Shown here one piece after another: positions 27,879 to 34,836 of a DNA stretch of 34,836 nt. Position 1 is the stretch's first letter. The number at the start of each line of letters is the position of its first letter. Origin of the DNA: Deltaproteobacteria bacterium (lineage in GTDB: Bacteria; Desulfobacterota; Desulfarculia; Adiutricales; Adiutricaceae); NCBI GenBank assembly GCA_031264145.1, contig JAISEK010000050.1:1-34836 (forward strand), read 5' to 3'. Both the position numbers and the translations under genes were made by a program. The notes beneath the pieces were generated by a model. That model was given only the letters and a program-made list of their open reading frames with translations, was not told where the DNA came from and ran no database searches.

Positions 27879-28171
27879 TTTGGCTGATTGGCTCAGATAT
27901 TGCTGAGACGATTAACTGTAATATCAATAATAGAATCTAAAGACACCCAAAACAAACTTAACCGCATTTTGAAGAGACCTATTTAAAACAAATCGTCTTT
28001 TCTGGCCATCCAAAGCTGATGGCTAATTTTTTCCTAAAGACCCGGACAAGTCTTTGGCCCACCCCGAAAGGCTGGGCCTCGGCCAGGGCGGCCGTCAGGG
28101 CCCGGGAGCCACCGGGGCCCCGTCCCATATTCCACCCCAGGCCGGTCCAGGGGTTTTCTCGGGTACATCTT
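27879..28171 (+). other. Long structured leader of the PhoU-kinase gene
   Basis: About 290 bases from the likely transcript start to the ATG at 28172. It contains short hairpins CTCAG/CTGAG (near 27885-27906), AAAGAC/GTCTTT (near 28035-28055) and GGCCCA/TGGGCC (near 28057-28079). The 51 in-frame codons from an ATG at 28019 do not look like protein. No known riboswitch class was recognised. Confidence 0.45.
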
Positions 28172-29833
28172 ATGAAGGGGGACGAGCTCGACGGCGACGT
28201 CAGACTGCTTACGACGGAAGTGCTCCAGGCGGCCTCCGAGGCCAGGGATCTGCTGGTCAGGCGCGACCCGGGCAAAAGCAGGTCCCTCTTCAACCGGGTC
28301 TCCTACATCACCATCCAGGTGGCCCTGTTGCAGAAGCTGGCCATGGAAAAGGCCATGCGCAAGCAGTCCAAGAACAGGGAGAGCCTTTACCTCCAGGGCC
28401 TGTCGTCGGTCGCCTCCCGCCTGGAGCGCATCAGCGACCTCCTCCTGAACCTCGACCGCCAGGCCGGCTACCTGAGCCGCATCAGCGTCCTGTACCCCTA
28501 CAACCTCGACGAGTTTTTCAAGGAAATACTCTACGGGCTGGAGAAAATCCATCCGGCCCTGGTCCAGAAGGACGTGAGCCTGGCCGTCAAGCTGGGCCAG
28601 GTCGAGGAAAAGCTCGACTCGTTCTACGCCAACCGCTTTGCCCGGCTCATCAAGGAATTCGGGACCGGCTCCTCGGCCGAGGATCTGGTGACCATCATCA
28701 TGATCGTCCACTATCTCGAGAGGATAGGCGACATCCTCTTGGAGATTGGCGAGAAGATCATCTACATGAGCATGGGCGAGAAGATAAAGCTGGAGCAGTA
28801 CAAGGCCCTGGGCGTGGGCCTGAGGGCCACGGGCGAGCACCTGGAGCCCTCCAGGCTGGATTTCCGCTCCATCTGGGGCGGCCGCTCCGGCTGCCGCATC
28901 GGGGTCGTCGGCCACCAGGACGGCGGGGCCGGCAACGACGACCAGACCGTGGTCTTCAAGCACGGGCCGGCCTCAAAGATGACCAGGGAGCGGGACAACC
29001 TGGCCCTGTGGGAGGACCTGCGGCCCGGGCTGACCCCCAGGGTCAAGGCCTTCATCCCGGCCCAGGCCGGGAACGAGGCGGCCCTGATGATGGAATTCGT
29101 CAACAGCCGCAACCTGCAGGCCCTTTTCCTGGAAAACGCCTCGGACGAGGCCATCGCGGGCCTGCGGGCGGCCTTCGCGACCATGTTCTCTCTGTGGCGG
29201 GAGACCAGGGCCGACAGGGAGGCCTCCTCGACCTTCTGCCGCCAGACCGAGGACCGGCTGCCCGAGGCCGCCACCCTGTACCCCGGGCTCATGCGCCACC
29301 GCGGGTCCGTCGGGCCCTGGCGCCTCCCGCCCATCGCCGAGGTCCTCTCGAGGGCCAAGGCCCTGGAGGAAAGCCTGAGGGTGCCCTTCACGGTCAGGAT
29401 CCACGGCGACTTCAACCTCTCCAACCTTCTCTACGACCCCGAGAGCCGCCGGCTCACTTTCGTCGACATCTACCGCAGCCGGGAGACGGACTACGTCCAG
29501 GACGTCTCGGTCATGCTGGTCTCGATAGTCAGGCTCACCGTCAGCGGATCCCAGAGCCGGCAGCGCCTCTTCCAGGCGGCCAGCGCGGCCGAGTCCCTGG
29601 CCCGCCGCTTCGCAGAGGAGGAAGGCGACGCGACCTACCAGGCCCGGCTGGCCTTCGGGCTGGCCAGATCCTTCGTCACCTCGACCCGCTTCGTCCTGGA
29701 GGAGAGGCTGGCCGGCCAGTTCGTGGCCCGGGCCCGCTACCTCTGGGAAAGGCTGATCCGCCACGGGGAGGGCGGGAGGCCTTGGGCCGACTTCGCCTTC
29801 TCCATGGAAATACTCGACATCGCCCTGGGCTAG
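28172..29833 (+). CDS. PhoU-domain / aminoglycoside-phosphotransferase-like kinase fusion
   Basis: 553 aa from ATG 28172, chosen because the frame upstream (to 28019) is not protein-like. Residues 1 to about 210 form PhoU-type helical bundles with both E-x3-D signatures (ASRLERISDLLLNL and VHYLERIGDILLEIGEKI), which in PhoU proteins bind metal clusters. Residues from about 235 to the end form an APH/choline-kinase-like fold: a VVFKHG strand with the presumed ATP Lys, the catalytic loop HGDFN (411-415) and the metal-binding FVDIY. The small-molecule or protein substrate is unknown. It lies in line with the PHP-like and amphi-Trp genes but has its own strong promoter and ends in a shared terminator. 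A regulatory phosphate- or metal-sensing kinase is one inference. Confidence 0.82.
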   Translation: MKGDELDGDVRLLTTEVLQAASEARDLLVRRDPGKSRSLFNRVSYITIQVALLQKLAMEKAMRKQSKNRESLYLQGLSSVASRLERISDLLLNLDRQAGYLSRISVLYPYNLDEFFKEILYGLEKIHPALVQKDVSLAVKLGQVEEKLDSFYANRFARLIKEFGTGSSAEDLVTIIMIVHYLERIGDILLEIGEKIIYMSMGEKIKLEQYKALGVGLRATGEHLEPSRLDFRSIWGGRSGCRIGVVGHQDGGAGNDDQTVVFKHGPASKMTRERDNLALWEDLRPGLTPRVKAFIPAQAGNEAALMMEFVNSRNLQALFLENASDEAIAGLRAAFATMFSLWRETRADREASSTFCRQTEDRLPEAATLYPGLMRHRGSVGPWRLPPIAEVLSRAKALEESLRVPFTVRIHGDFNLSNLLYDPESRRLTFVDIYRSRETDYVQDVSVMLVSIVRLTVSGSQSRQRLFQAASAAESLARRFAEEEGDATYQARLAFGLARSFVTSTRFVLEERLAGQFVARARYLWERLIRHGEGGRPWADFAFSMEILDIALG

Positions 29834-29857
29834 CCCAGGGGGCCCCAGAAAAGTAAA

Positions 29858-29900
29858 GACCGCCGGTCCCCTCATGCGGGGGGGCCGGCGGTCCTTGCTT
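29858..29900. terminator. Bidirectional terminator between the PhoU-kinase gene and ackA
   Basis: GACCGCCGGTCCCC (29858-29871) pairs with GGGGCCGGCGGTC (29881-29893) with one bulge; T-rich sequence follows on the plus strand (CTTGCTTTT) and on the minus strand (TTTACTTTTC). It suits the convergent genes. Confidence 0.85.
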
Positions 29901-29946
29901 TTGCGATGGCGCGCCCCTAGGCCTGGCCCGGGCGCTGCCCAGGCCT

Positions 29947-31152
29947 CTACTTGGCCACCAGGGCGTGGGTAAACTCGGCGATGGCCAGCTCCTCGTTGGT
30001 GGGGACGACCTGGACCTTGACCGCGCTGTCGGGGGTGCTGATGACCCTGGGATCGGGGGAGCGGACGGCGTTCTTGGCCGGATCGACCTTGATGCCCAGT
30101 CCCTCGAGGCCCTTGGTGATCGAGGCCCTCATGGTGCTGGAGTTCTCGCCGACTCCGGCGGTGAAGACCAGGATGTCCAGCCCGCCCAGGGCCGCCGTGT
30201 AGGCGCCGATGTACTTGCGGACCCTATAGGCGTAGGCCTCCAGGGCCTGGCGGCACTGCTCGTTGCCCTTGTCCTGGGCCGCCTCGACGTCCCGCAGATC
30301 CGAGGAGCCGATGCCGGCCAGGCCCAGGATGCCGCTCTGCTTGTTCATCAGGTTGTCCATCTGCTCGATGGACAGGTTCTTGAGCTTCATGACGTAGAGG
30401 ACCACGGCCGGGTCCACGTCGCCCAGGCGGGTGCCCATCAGGAGGCCCTCAAGGGGGGTCAGGCCCATGGAGGTGTCCTGGCACTTGCCGTCCTTTATGG
30501 CCGCCACCGAGCCGCCGTTGCCGAGGTGGCAGGTGACGATCTTCAGGCTCTGGTAGGGGCGGCCGTCGAGTTCCGCCGCGGCCTTGGAGACGTAGGCGTG
30601 GGAGGTGCCGTGGAAGCCGTAGCGGCGGATGGAGTTCTCGGTGTAGAAGTTATACGGCAGGCCGTAGAGAAAGGCCTGGGGAGGCATGGTGGCGTGGAAG
30701 GCCGTGTCGAAGACGCCCACGTTGGGGACCCCCGGGAGCACGCCCTCGCAGGCCTCTATGCCGTTGAGGTTGTGGGGGTTGTGGAGGGGGCTCATGGAGA
30801 AGCAGCCCCTGATCGTGTCCTTGACCTCGCCGGTGATGATGATGGGATCCTTGATCTTCTCGCCGCCGTGGACTACCCTGTGCCCGATGGCCTTGATCTC
30901 GTCGAGCTTCTTGAGGACGCCGTGCTTGGCGTCCAGGAGGCGCTCGGAGATGAGCTTGATGGCGTCGGTGGGGTTCTTGACGTTGACCTCACCCTTGACC
31001 TCGTCGCCCTTATGGTTGGTGTACTTCATGGTGGTGCCTTCGATGCCGATGCGCTCCACCAAGCCGCTGGCCAGAACCTTCTTGTTGTCGGCCATGTCGA
31101 AACAGGTGAACTTGACCGAGGAACTGCCGGCGTTGATGACCAAAATTACCAT
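29947..31152 (-). CDS. ackA: Acetate kinase
   Basis: 401 aa, full length. It interconverts acetyl phosphate plus ADP with acetate plus ATP, for substrate-level ATP formation or acetate activation. The ASKHA fold motifs are complete: N-terminal phosphate loop NAGSSSVKF (7-15), Arg92 in GHRVVHGG, Asp149 in FDTAFH, His181 in GFHGTSHAYVS, the HLGNGGS phosphate-2 motif, and FTAGVGENS near the C-terminus. The ATG at 31152 has GAGAGG on the minus strand with normal spacing. It is single here; pta, its usual partner, is not adjacent. It shares a bidirectional terminator with the PhoU-kinase gene. Confidence 0.98.
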   Translation of the reverse strand: MVILVINAGSSSVKFTCFDMADNKKVLASGLVERIGIEGTTMKYTNHKGDEVKGEVNVKNPTDAIKLISERLLDAKHGVLKKLDEIKAIGHRVVHGGEKIKDPIIITGEVKDTIRGCFSMSPLHNPHNLNGIEACEGVLPGVPNVGVFDTAFHATMPPQAFLYGLPYNFYTENSIRRYGFHGTSHAYVSKAAAELDGRPYQSLKIVTCHLGNGGSVAAIKDGKCQDTSMGLTPLEGLLMGTRLGDVDPAVVLYVMKLKNLSIEQMDNLMNKQSGILGLAGIGSSDLRDVEAAQDKGNEQCRQALEAYAYRVRKYIGAYTAALGGLDILVFTAGVGENSSTMRASITKGLEGLGIKVDPAKNAVRSPDPRVISTPDSAVKVQVVPTNEELAIAEFTHALVAK

Positions 31153-31470
31153 GGATAGCCTCTCTTGACTGAGTCATTTTTATTGGCCGGGACTATAAAG
31201 TAGCCCTGGATGGAACATGCCTTGGCATTTTCTGGAAGATCTTAGCCAATGCTGGAGTTTATGGATTATATATCAGCGGACGAAAAATGACAATATTTTT
31301 TGACTGACGGCCATAAGTCCAGCCCGACGCCCCATTTCCCCGGCCCCAGTCGCCAAATTGTCCCGCAAGCCAGGTTTCTCCCGGACAGGCCATCCCCTAT
31401 TCCCTATGTGCCTGGCCAACGACGCCGTCCATGGGGCCGCCAAGGCTGGACCTCAATATCGCAGCGGAAA
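31153..31470. other. Divergent spacer between ackA and the MerR-type gene
   Basis: About 320 bp with no supported gene. The ackA promoter must lie here on the minus strand; TATAGT (complement of 31192-31197) is a possible -10, without a clear -35. Confidence 0.4.
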
Positions 31471-31499
31471 TTGACAGTCAAGATGTCAGGCCGTATAAT
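31471..31499 (+). promoter_or_regulatory. Perfect consensus promoter with internal inverted repeat
   Basis: TTGACA (31471-31476), exactly 17 bp, TATAAT (31494-31499). TGACA (31472-31476) and TGTCA (31484-31488) form an inverted repeat around seven bases, sitting between -35 and -10, the usual position of a MerR-family operator. It lies 85 bp upstream of the MerR-type gene. Confidence 0.9.
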
Positions 31500-31583
31500 T
31501 GGCCCCGCTGCCGGACCGGCCAACGCCACCCAGAGACCAGCCAGCCCCTCCCCCCCCCTTGCCAGCAATCGGAGCGACCATCA

Positions 31584-32325
31584 GTGCTCAACTACCGACT
31601 GAGCCTTGAAAACCTGAGTTCCCTGACGGATATGGGCAAAAGGACCATAAGGTACTACAATCCAGCAGAACCTGGTGCCGCGCCCCCTGGGCGAGGGCCG
31701 GGCCTCCTACTACGTCCGTGATCATCTGGAACGCCTCCTGAGGATCAAGACGCTCTCCTCAGACGAGGTGTCCCTCGAGAGAATCAGGGAAGTCATGGCC
31801 GGGGCCCCATCGCCGGTGCCGCCAAAGAAACCCCGGCCAGGGACCATAGAGGTCAAGAGCCACGTATTGATCGCCCCTGGCCTGGAACTTCTGGTCTCGC
31901 CGAAGAACTCCCTCCTGGACCTGGAAAAGATGCGGGTCTTCGTCAAAGGGGCAATAGATCTGGCCCAAAGCCTGGCCCCCCAGGGAGGGGCCGGCCCCAC
32001 GGTCCCCAGGGATGATCGGCAGGCCGACCCAGAGGACCAGGCCCAGGGCGGCCCGCCCGACGGTGACCTGGTCAGGCTGGACGAGGCCGTGGAACGCTCC
32101 CTGAGGCTGGACGCCGAGACCCTGAGGGAAGCCGAGAGCCTTCTGAGCGATCCCAGGGACGAGGCCAGAATAGCCGATGCCCTGTCCAAGATCCGCAAGC
32201 TGCTGGCCATGGCCCAGAAAAGGGAAACGTCCAAACCCCCCAAGCCCGTCCAGGAAAAACGGAAAAGGGGCCGGCCCAGGGGCCAATGGAACGCGCCCAC
32301 GCCCGAGGCCAAGGCGGGCCTCTAG
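31584..32325 (+). pseudogene. MerR-family transcription regulator gene, frameshifted
   Basis: About 246 aa when rejoined. The GTG start at 31584 (GGAG at 31571-31574) gives LNYRLSLENLSSLTDMGKRTIRYY, the MerR winged helix. The protein then continues one frame over with IQQNLVPRPLGEGRASYY and the helix DHLERLLRIKTL..EVSLERIREVM. One surplus A near 31659 (TACTAC-A-ATCCAG) explains the shift. The C-terminal half is variable and ends in a basic RKRGRPRG segment that resembles an AT-hook. The strong promoter with an operator-like inverted repeat suggests autoregulation. It could be a real pseudogene or a sequencing indel; the rest of the frame is well preserved. Effector and target genes are unknown; ackA is divergent next door. 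Confidence 0.82.
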
Positions 32326-32516
32326 GGCCCAGGAAGGCGGTCCAGCTGGGCCAATCCCCGTCTGGCCAGGACCGCTCGTCCACGCGATGATCAGGCCCTA
32401 GCCCATGGGCCGGCCCCCAAAAGCCACCGTCAAAAAAAGCCGACACCATTTTTAGCCGCAAACCACCCAACTGGGACCCTTGGACCCTTTTGAGATTTAG
32501 CGGTCATTTTTTTTCC
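32326..32516. other. Spacer after the MerR-type gene
   Basis: GC-rich to about 32420, then AT-rich. No gene and no clear intrinsic terminator seen. Confidence 0.4.
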
Positions 32517-32545
32517 TTGACCAAAAAAAAGACTGGAGTTAAAAT
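32517..32545 (+). promoter_or_regulatory. Promoter candidate for the small XRE regulator
   Basis: TTGACC (32517-32522), a 17-bp spacer, TAAAAT (32540-32545), about 170 bp before the ATG. It overlaps the three-way-junction sequence. A second possible -10, TATAAT (32633-32638), has no matching -35. Confidence 0.5.
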
Positions 32546-32585
32546 GCTTTAACAGCTTGAGAAATTTCTCTGGCTGCCAGTCTTT
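32528..32585. other. Three-way-junction (cloverleaf-like) inverted-repeat element
   Basis: Outer stem AAAGACTGG (32528-32536) with CCAGTCTTT (32577-32585), 9 perfect pairs. Inside are two hairpins: GTTAAA/TTTAAC with loop ATGC (32538-32553), and AGC..GAGA/TCTC..GCT with loop AATT (32554-32575). Almost every base is paired. Read on the minus strand the outer stem runs into a tract of eight Ts (complement of 32523-32530), as in a terminator. It may be a structured RNA, a cruciform operator, or a mobile-element end. Confidence 0.65.
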
Positions 32586-32686
32586 GCCCTGTTCCCAATA
32601 AAGACCGCAAAAAGCTTTTGATGCATATATCCTATAATAAAGTCGATTAGCCTTGGACCCGGCTATTATGGTCAAAAAATTGGCTT

Positions 32687-32700
32687 TATTGATATTAATA
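32687..32700. promoter_or_regulatory. Imperfect palindrome next to the XRE gene RBS
   Basis: TATTGATATTAATA: the half sites match at six of seven positions. It lies just before AAAGGAG, a good place for autorepression by the XRE protein. Confidence 0.35.
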
Positions 32701-32717
32701 CCCAAAGGAGTCGCATT

Positions 32718-32930
32718 ATGAGAGTCAATGCCGAAGCCTTTCGCCGAGCTCGTGAAAACCAGCTGATCAGCGTCTTGGGCTTAGCCAAGAAAGCCGAAGT
32801 TTCTGGCAAAGTCATCCGCAACCTTGAATTGGGAAAGACGACTAGACTGGAGTCCATCCGCAAGATTATCAACGCGTTGGGCTACACCTTGGAAGAGGCT
32901 CGGGAGAAGCGCTTGGTGGAGGAGGATTGA
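32718..32930 (+). CDS. Small XRE-family helix-turn-helix regulator
   Basis: 70 aa, a single Cro/C1-type helix-turn-helix domain: AFRRARENQLISVLGLAKKAEVS gives helices 1-3 with the recognition helix near GKVIRNLELGK, followed by SIRKIINALGYTL, the usual fourth and fifth helices. The ATG at 32718 has a strong AAAGGAG. No toxin or restriction gene is adjacent, so its target is unknown. It is flanked upstream by dense secondary-structure sequence that may be its operator region, and ended by a very strong terminator. Confidence 0.88.
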   Translation: MRVNAEAFRRARENQLISVLGLAKKAEVSGKVIRNLELGKTTRLESIRKIINALGYTLEEAREKRLVEED

Positions 32931-32976
32931 CGGCTAAAATCTCAATCTTCTGACAATCGCCACCAGCCAATTAATC

Positions 32977-33017
32977 AACCCCCCTGCCTTTCTCGCGGAA
33001 AGGCAGGGGGGTTTCTC
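32977..33017 (+). terminator. Intrinsic terminator with a perfect 16-bp stem
   Basis: AACCCCCCTGCCTTTC (32977-32992), loop TCGCG, and the exact complement (32998-33013), then Ts. It ends the XRE transcript. Confidence 0.92.
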
Positions 33018-33864
33018 GTCAACAGTCTCAGGCCACGGCGGTCCCCTGGAGGGCATGGCCAAAACGTCACAGAGGGCCGGGGCCTGTTGTACCTTGACGA
33101 AAATTGTCTCCAAAAGACGGCTAATCCGAGGGGCCCAAAGGACGCCCATTACCAGGACACTTCCACAAAATAGCGCTCATTTAATTCCCCTGGGCTTTTC
33201 GAGGAGGCCAGGGCAAAGGTAGCCAGCGTAAAAACACGTCCTTTCCCAAGATGCTTTCCCAACTACAGCGAATTCCTAACCTATCTCCAAAGAGGCGATT
33301 GCCAGAGCCTTATCCGGTGGTATCCAACAAAGCATGCCTACCTCATTGGCCGACAAATGGATGGACGACACAACCATGGACATTGGCACCTTTTCCTGGC
33401 CTTTCATATATATTAAGAGGAAACATCTGACCTGTTGAGAGATAAAATATAATAAAAAGCTAATGACAATGTATTAAAAATCAATGAAAATATTGCAATA
33501 TTGAGAGTAAATATACCTTTTAGAACAGTATATTAAACGTTAAAGCATAAATAACAAGAAAATATGCCTTTAGGAGATTATAAATTGATATATATTTACT
33601 TATAAGGAATATCACTATCCACTAGAAGTCAAGATCACGGGGTCATAAAAGTGAGGAAGACAATGTAGGGCATCTATGGGATTATATGGACAGATGCGGC
33701 TCATCGGTTGGTTGGCGGGTGCTGTACGACAAAGACCAAAATAAAACATGAAATTACATATTAAAATAACCGAATCTAGGAAATAAGAATTAAAAAAATA
33801 TAAATCATATATGTAATTTATTGTACATTATTATTTAAAATGAAAATAATATCATAATTTATAA
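33018..33864. other. Non-coding region, very AT-rich from 33400
   Basis: About 850 bp without a gene. The left part is mixed in composition; 33420-33860 is strongly AT-rich with many stops in all frames. It is the 3' exon side of the group II intron. Confidence 0.5.
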
Positions 33865-34836
33865 GTAGAGTAGGGAGCTGGCGCTGTTTCCGTTCCAGAG
33901 AGCTTCTGATTGGACCATCTTTCCAGCTCCCCCTCGTCAAACCGGGCATGCGGTTTTCCCGCGCCCCGGCTTTCACCACGACCTTCGACGACTTCGCGCG
34001 CGAGTACTTCGGTACCATGTCATGGATGTCAATCAGTCCTTCTTCCTTGAAAAACCTGTCATCGGGATACTCTTTGTATCCTTTGGTCTTCCACCCATGC
34101 TTCCTCCCGAACCAGTGACGGAACCGGCTCACGGCATATCGGCCGATCAGCCTGTAGGCCTTCGAGACGGCCCCAACGTTGAAGTAGCGCGGCCCATCCT
34201 CTCACGACCAGGTTGATTTCCTTTACTGCCGTGCTGGCATTCTTCCAGCCCTTGTCCGCGGCTGTCAGTTCATGGATCTTGTCCCTCAGGCTTGATATCG
34301 CTTTCCATGACGGTCTTGAGCCAATGTGCTTCCTTCCGGTCTTCCACGAGTACAGGGTCCTGAACTCATACCCCAGGAACACGAACTTTCCCTCGGGCAT
34401 GTGGACCACTTTGGTCTTTTCCTCATTTACTGTCAGGCCAGGGCTCCTCCATGATGGCTCTCATGTCCCTCATGGCCTCCTCGGCGTTCCTCCGGCAGCA
34501 TATGACCAGGTCGTCGGCATAGTTGACTATCTCCGCCCCGTGCTTTCGATCCAGATCGCGTTTCTTCCACTGTTTGATGAACAGTGACATGTATATATTT
34601 GATAGCAGCAAGCTTATCGGGGACCCTTGTGGGCTTCCCCTTCTGTTGTCTTTGTTTTCCGTCGTTCTTCTCGCCTTCCCCGTCTTCTCGTCCTTTTCCT
34701 CCACTGGCGCCTCAAGCCACATCTTTATCAGATGCATGACGGATTTATCGGCTATCCTGTGGCCGAGTTCCTTCATGAGCCTGGGGACGCGGTATCGTGT
34801 CAAAGTATCCTGTCAGGTCCGCATCCACCACTTCCC
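33865..34836 (-). mobile_element. Group II intron, 3' portion
   Basis: A maturase-like gene is followed by a canonical domain V and then a domain VI-like stem in which GGGAGCTGG pairs with CCAGCTCCC (complement of 33873-33920), ending at about CTCTAC (complement of 33865-33870), a usual group II 3' end. The 5' half lies beyond the right edge. Confidence 0.75.
33939..33972 (-). ncRNA. Group II intron domain V
   Basis: A 34-base hairpin, the canonical length. Lower stem AAGCCGGG pairs with CCCGGTTT (one G-T wobble) and includes the AGC triad. A two/three-base internal bulge follows, then upper stem GCGG/CCGC with a GAAA-type loop. This is the catalytic core of group II introns, correctly placed after the maturase. 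Confidence 0.78.

Larger units (their letters stand above)
33818..34836 (-). pseudogene. ltrA: Group II intron reverse transcriptase/maturase, multiply frameshifted, 5' end outside window
   Basis: The minus strand encodes the C-terminal part of an LtrA-type protein in four successive frames. At the window edge VVDADLTGYFDTIP reads in one frame. Then MKELGHRIADKSVMHLIKMWL, RRGSPQGSPISLLLSNIY and the catalytic YADDLV follow in the next (34803-34423). Then LTVNEEKTKVV and FVFLGYEF through NLVVRGWA (to about 34195), and finally YFNVGAVSKAYRLIGRY and SRFRHWFGRKHGWKTKGY. Each change is +1, near 34783-34786, 34441-34446 and 34187-34194. The catalytic YADD is intact, but the gene cannot make one protein as it stands. 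The last frame runs on through domain V to a stop at 33818, so its real C-terminus is uncertain. Confidence 0.88.

Noticed and set aside
32430-32705. Minus-strand 91-aa open frame upstream of the XRE gene
   Set aside because: No motif and no homology that I recall; it runs across the promoter and the structured inverted repeats, so it is most likely chance.

Overview
The window looks like part of the chromosome of a high-GC anaerobic bacterium. I favour a deltaproteobacterium (Desulfobacterota) such as a sulfate-reducer relative. The evidence is strongly GC-rich core genes, an amphi-Trp / PhoU-kinase gene set that I associate with sulfate reducers, acetate kinase, a TIGR04076-type protein, a bactofilin, and several accessory ATPase/nuclease-like genes of anaerobes. 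The taxonomic call is an inference; there is no rRNA or tRNA in the window.

Layout. 1-5.2 kb: an accessory AAA-ATPase/PD-(D/E)XK gene, a D-2-hydroxyacid dehydrogenase, a TIGR04076-like gene, then about 1.5 kb without a convincing gene. 5.2-9.2 kb: guaA and pyrG (purine and pyrimidine nucleotide synthesis), a bidirectional terminator, and a convergent bactofilin gene. 9.5-11.8 kb: two paralogous tiny zinc-ribbon genes on the minus strand flanking a plus-strand ATPase/DUF4143 gene. 12.2-18.8 kb: a YrdC-family gene with a near-consensus promoter, a DedA-family membrane protein gene, ileS and dnaX. 18.8-25.8 kb: an accessory island separating dnaX from its usual neighbour ybaB. The island has an AT-rich module (ParB-like protein, a possible PD-(D/E)XK-like protein, a C5 cytosine methyltransferase) and a GC-rich IS1634/IS4-type transposase, and is bracketed by diverged direct repeats. 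25.8-29.8 kb: ybaB, a PHP-like protein, an amphi-Trp protein, and a fused PhoU-kinase. 29.9-31.2 kb: ackA on the minus strand. 31.4-33.0 kb: a frameshifted MerR-type regulator behind a perfect consensus promoter, and a small XRE regulator preceded by a striking three-way-junction sequence. 33.0-34.8 kb: AT-rich non-coding DNA and the 3' part of a group II intron (domain V plus a broken reverse transcriptase) running off the right edge.

Working together: guaA/pyrG supply GTP and CTP; ileS, the YrdC-family protein, dnaX and ybaB serve translation, tRNA modification and replication/nucleoid functions. The ParB-like / unknown / methyltransferase trio reads as a restriction-modification or defence module, now damaged. 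The PHP-like, amphi-Trp and PhoU-kinase genes form a compact cassette of unknown role. Several promoters share an extended -10 of the form TGGTATAAT. All six frameshifts I can find, in four accessory or regulatory genes, are in the same +1 sense (one surplus base), while the housekeeping genes are intact.
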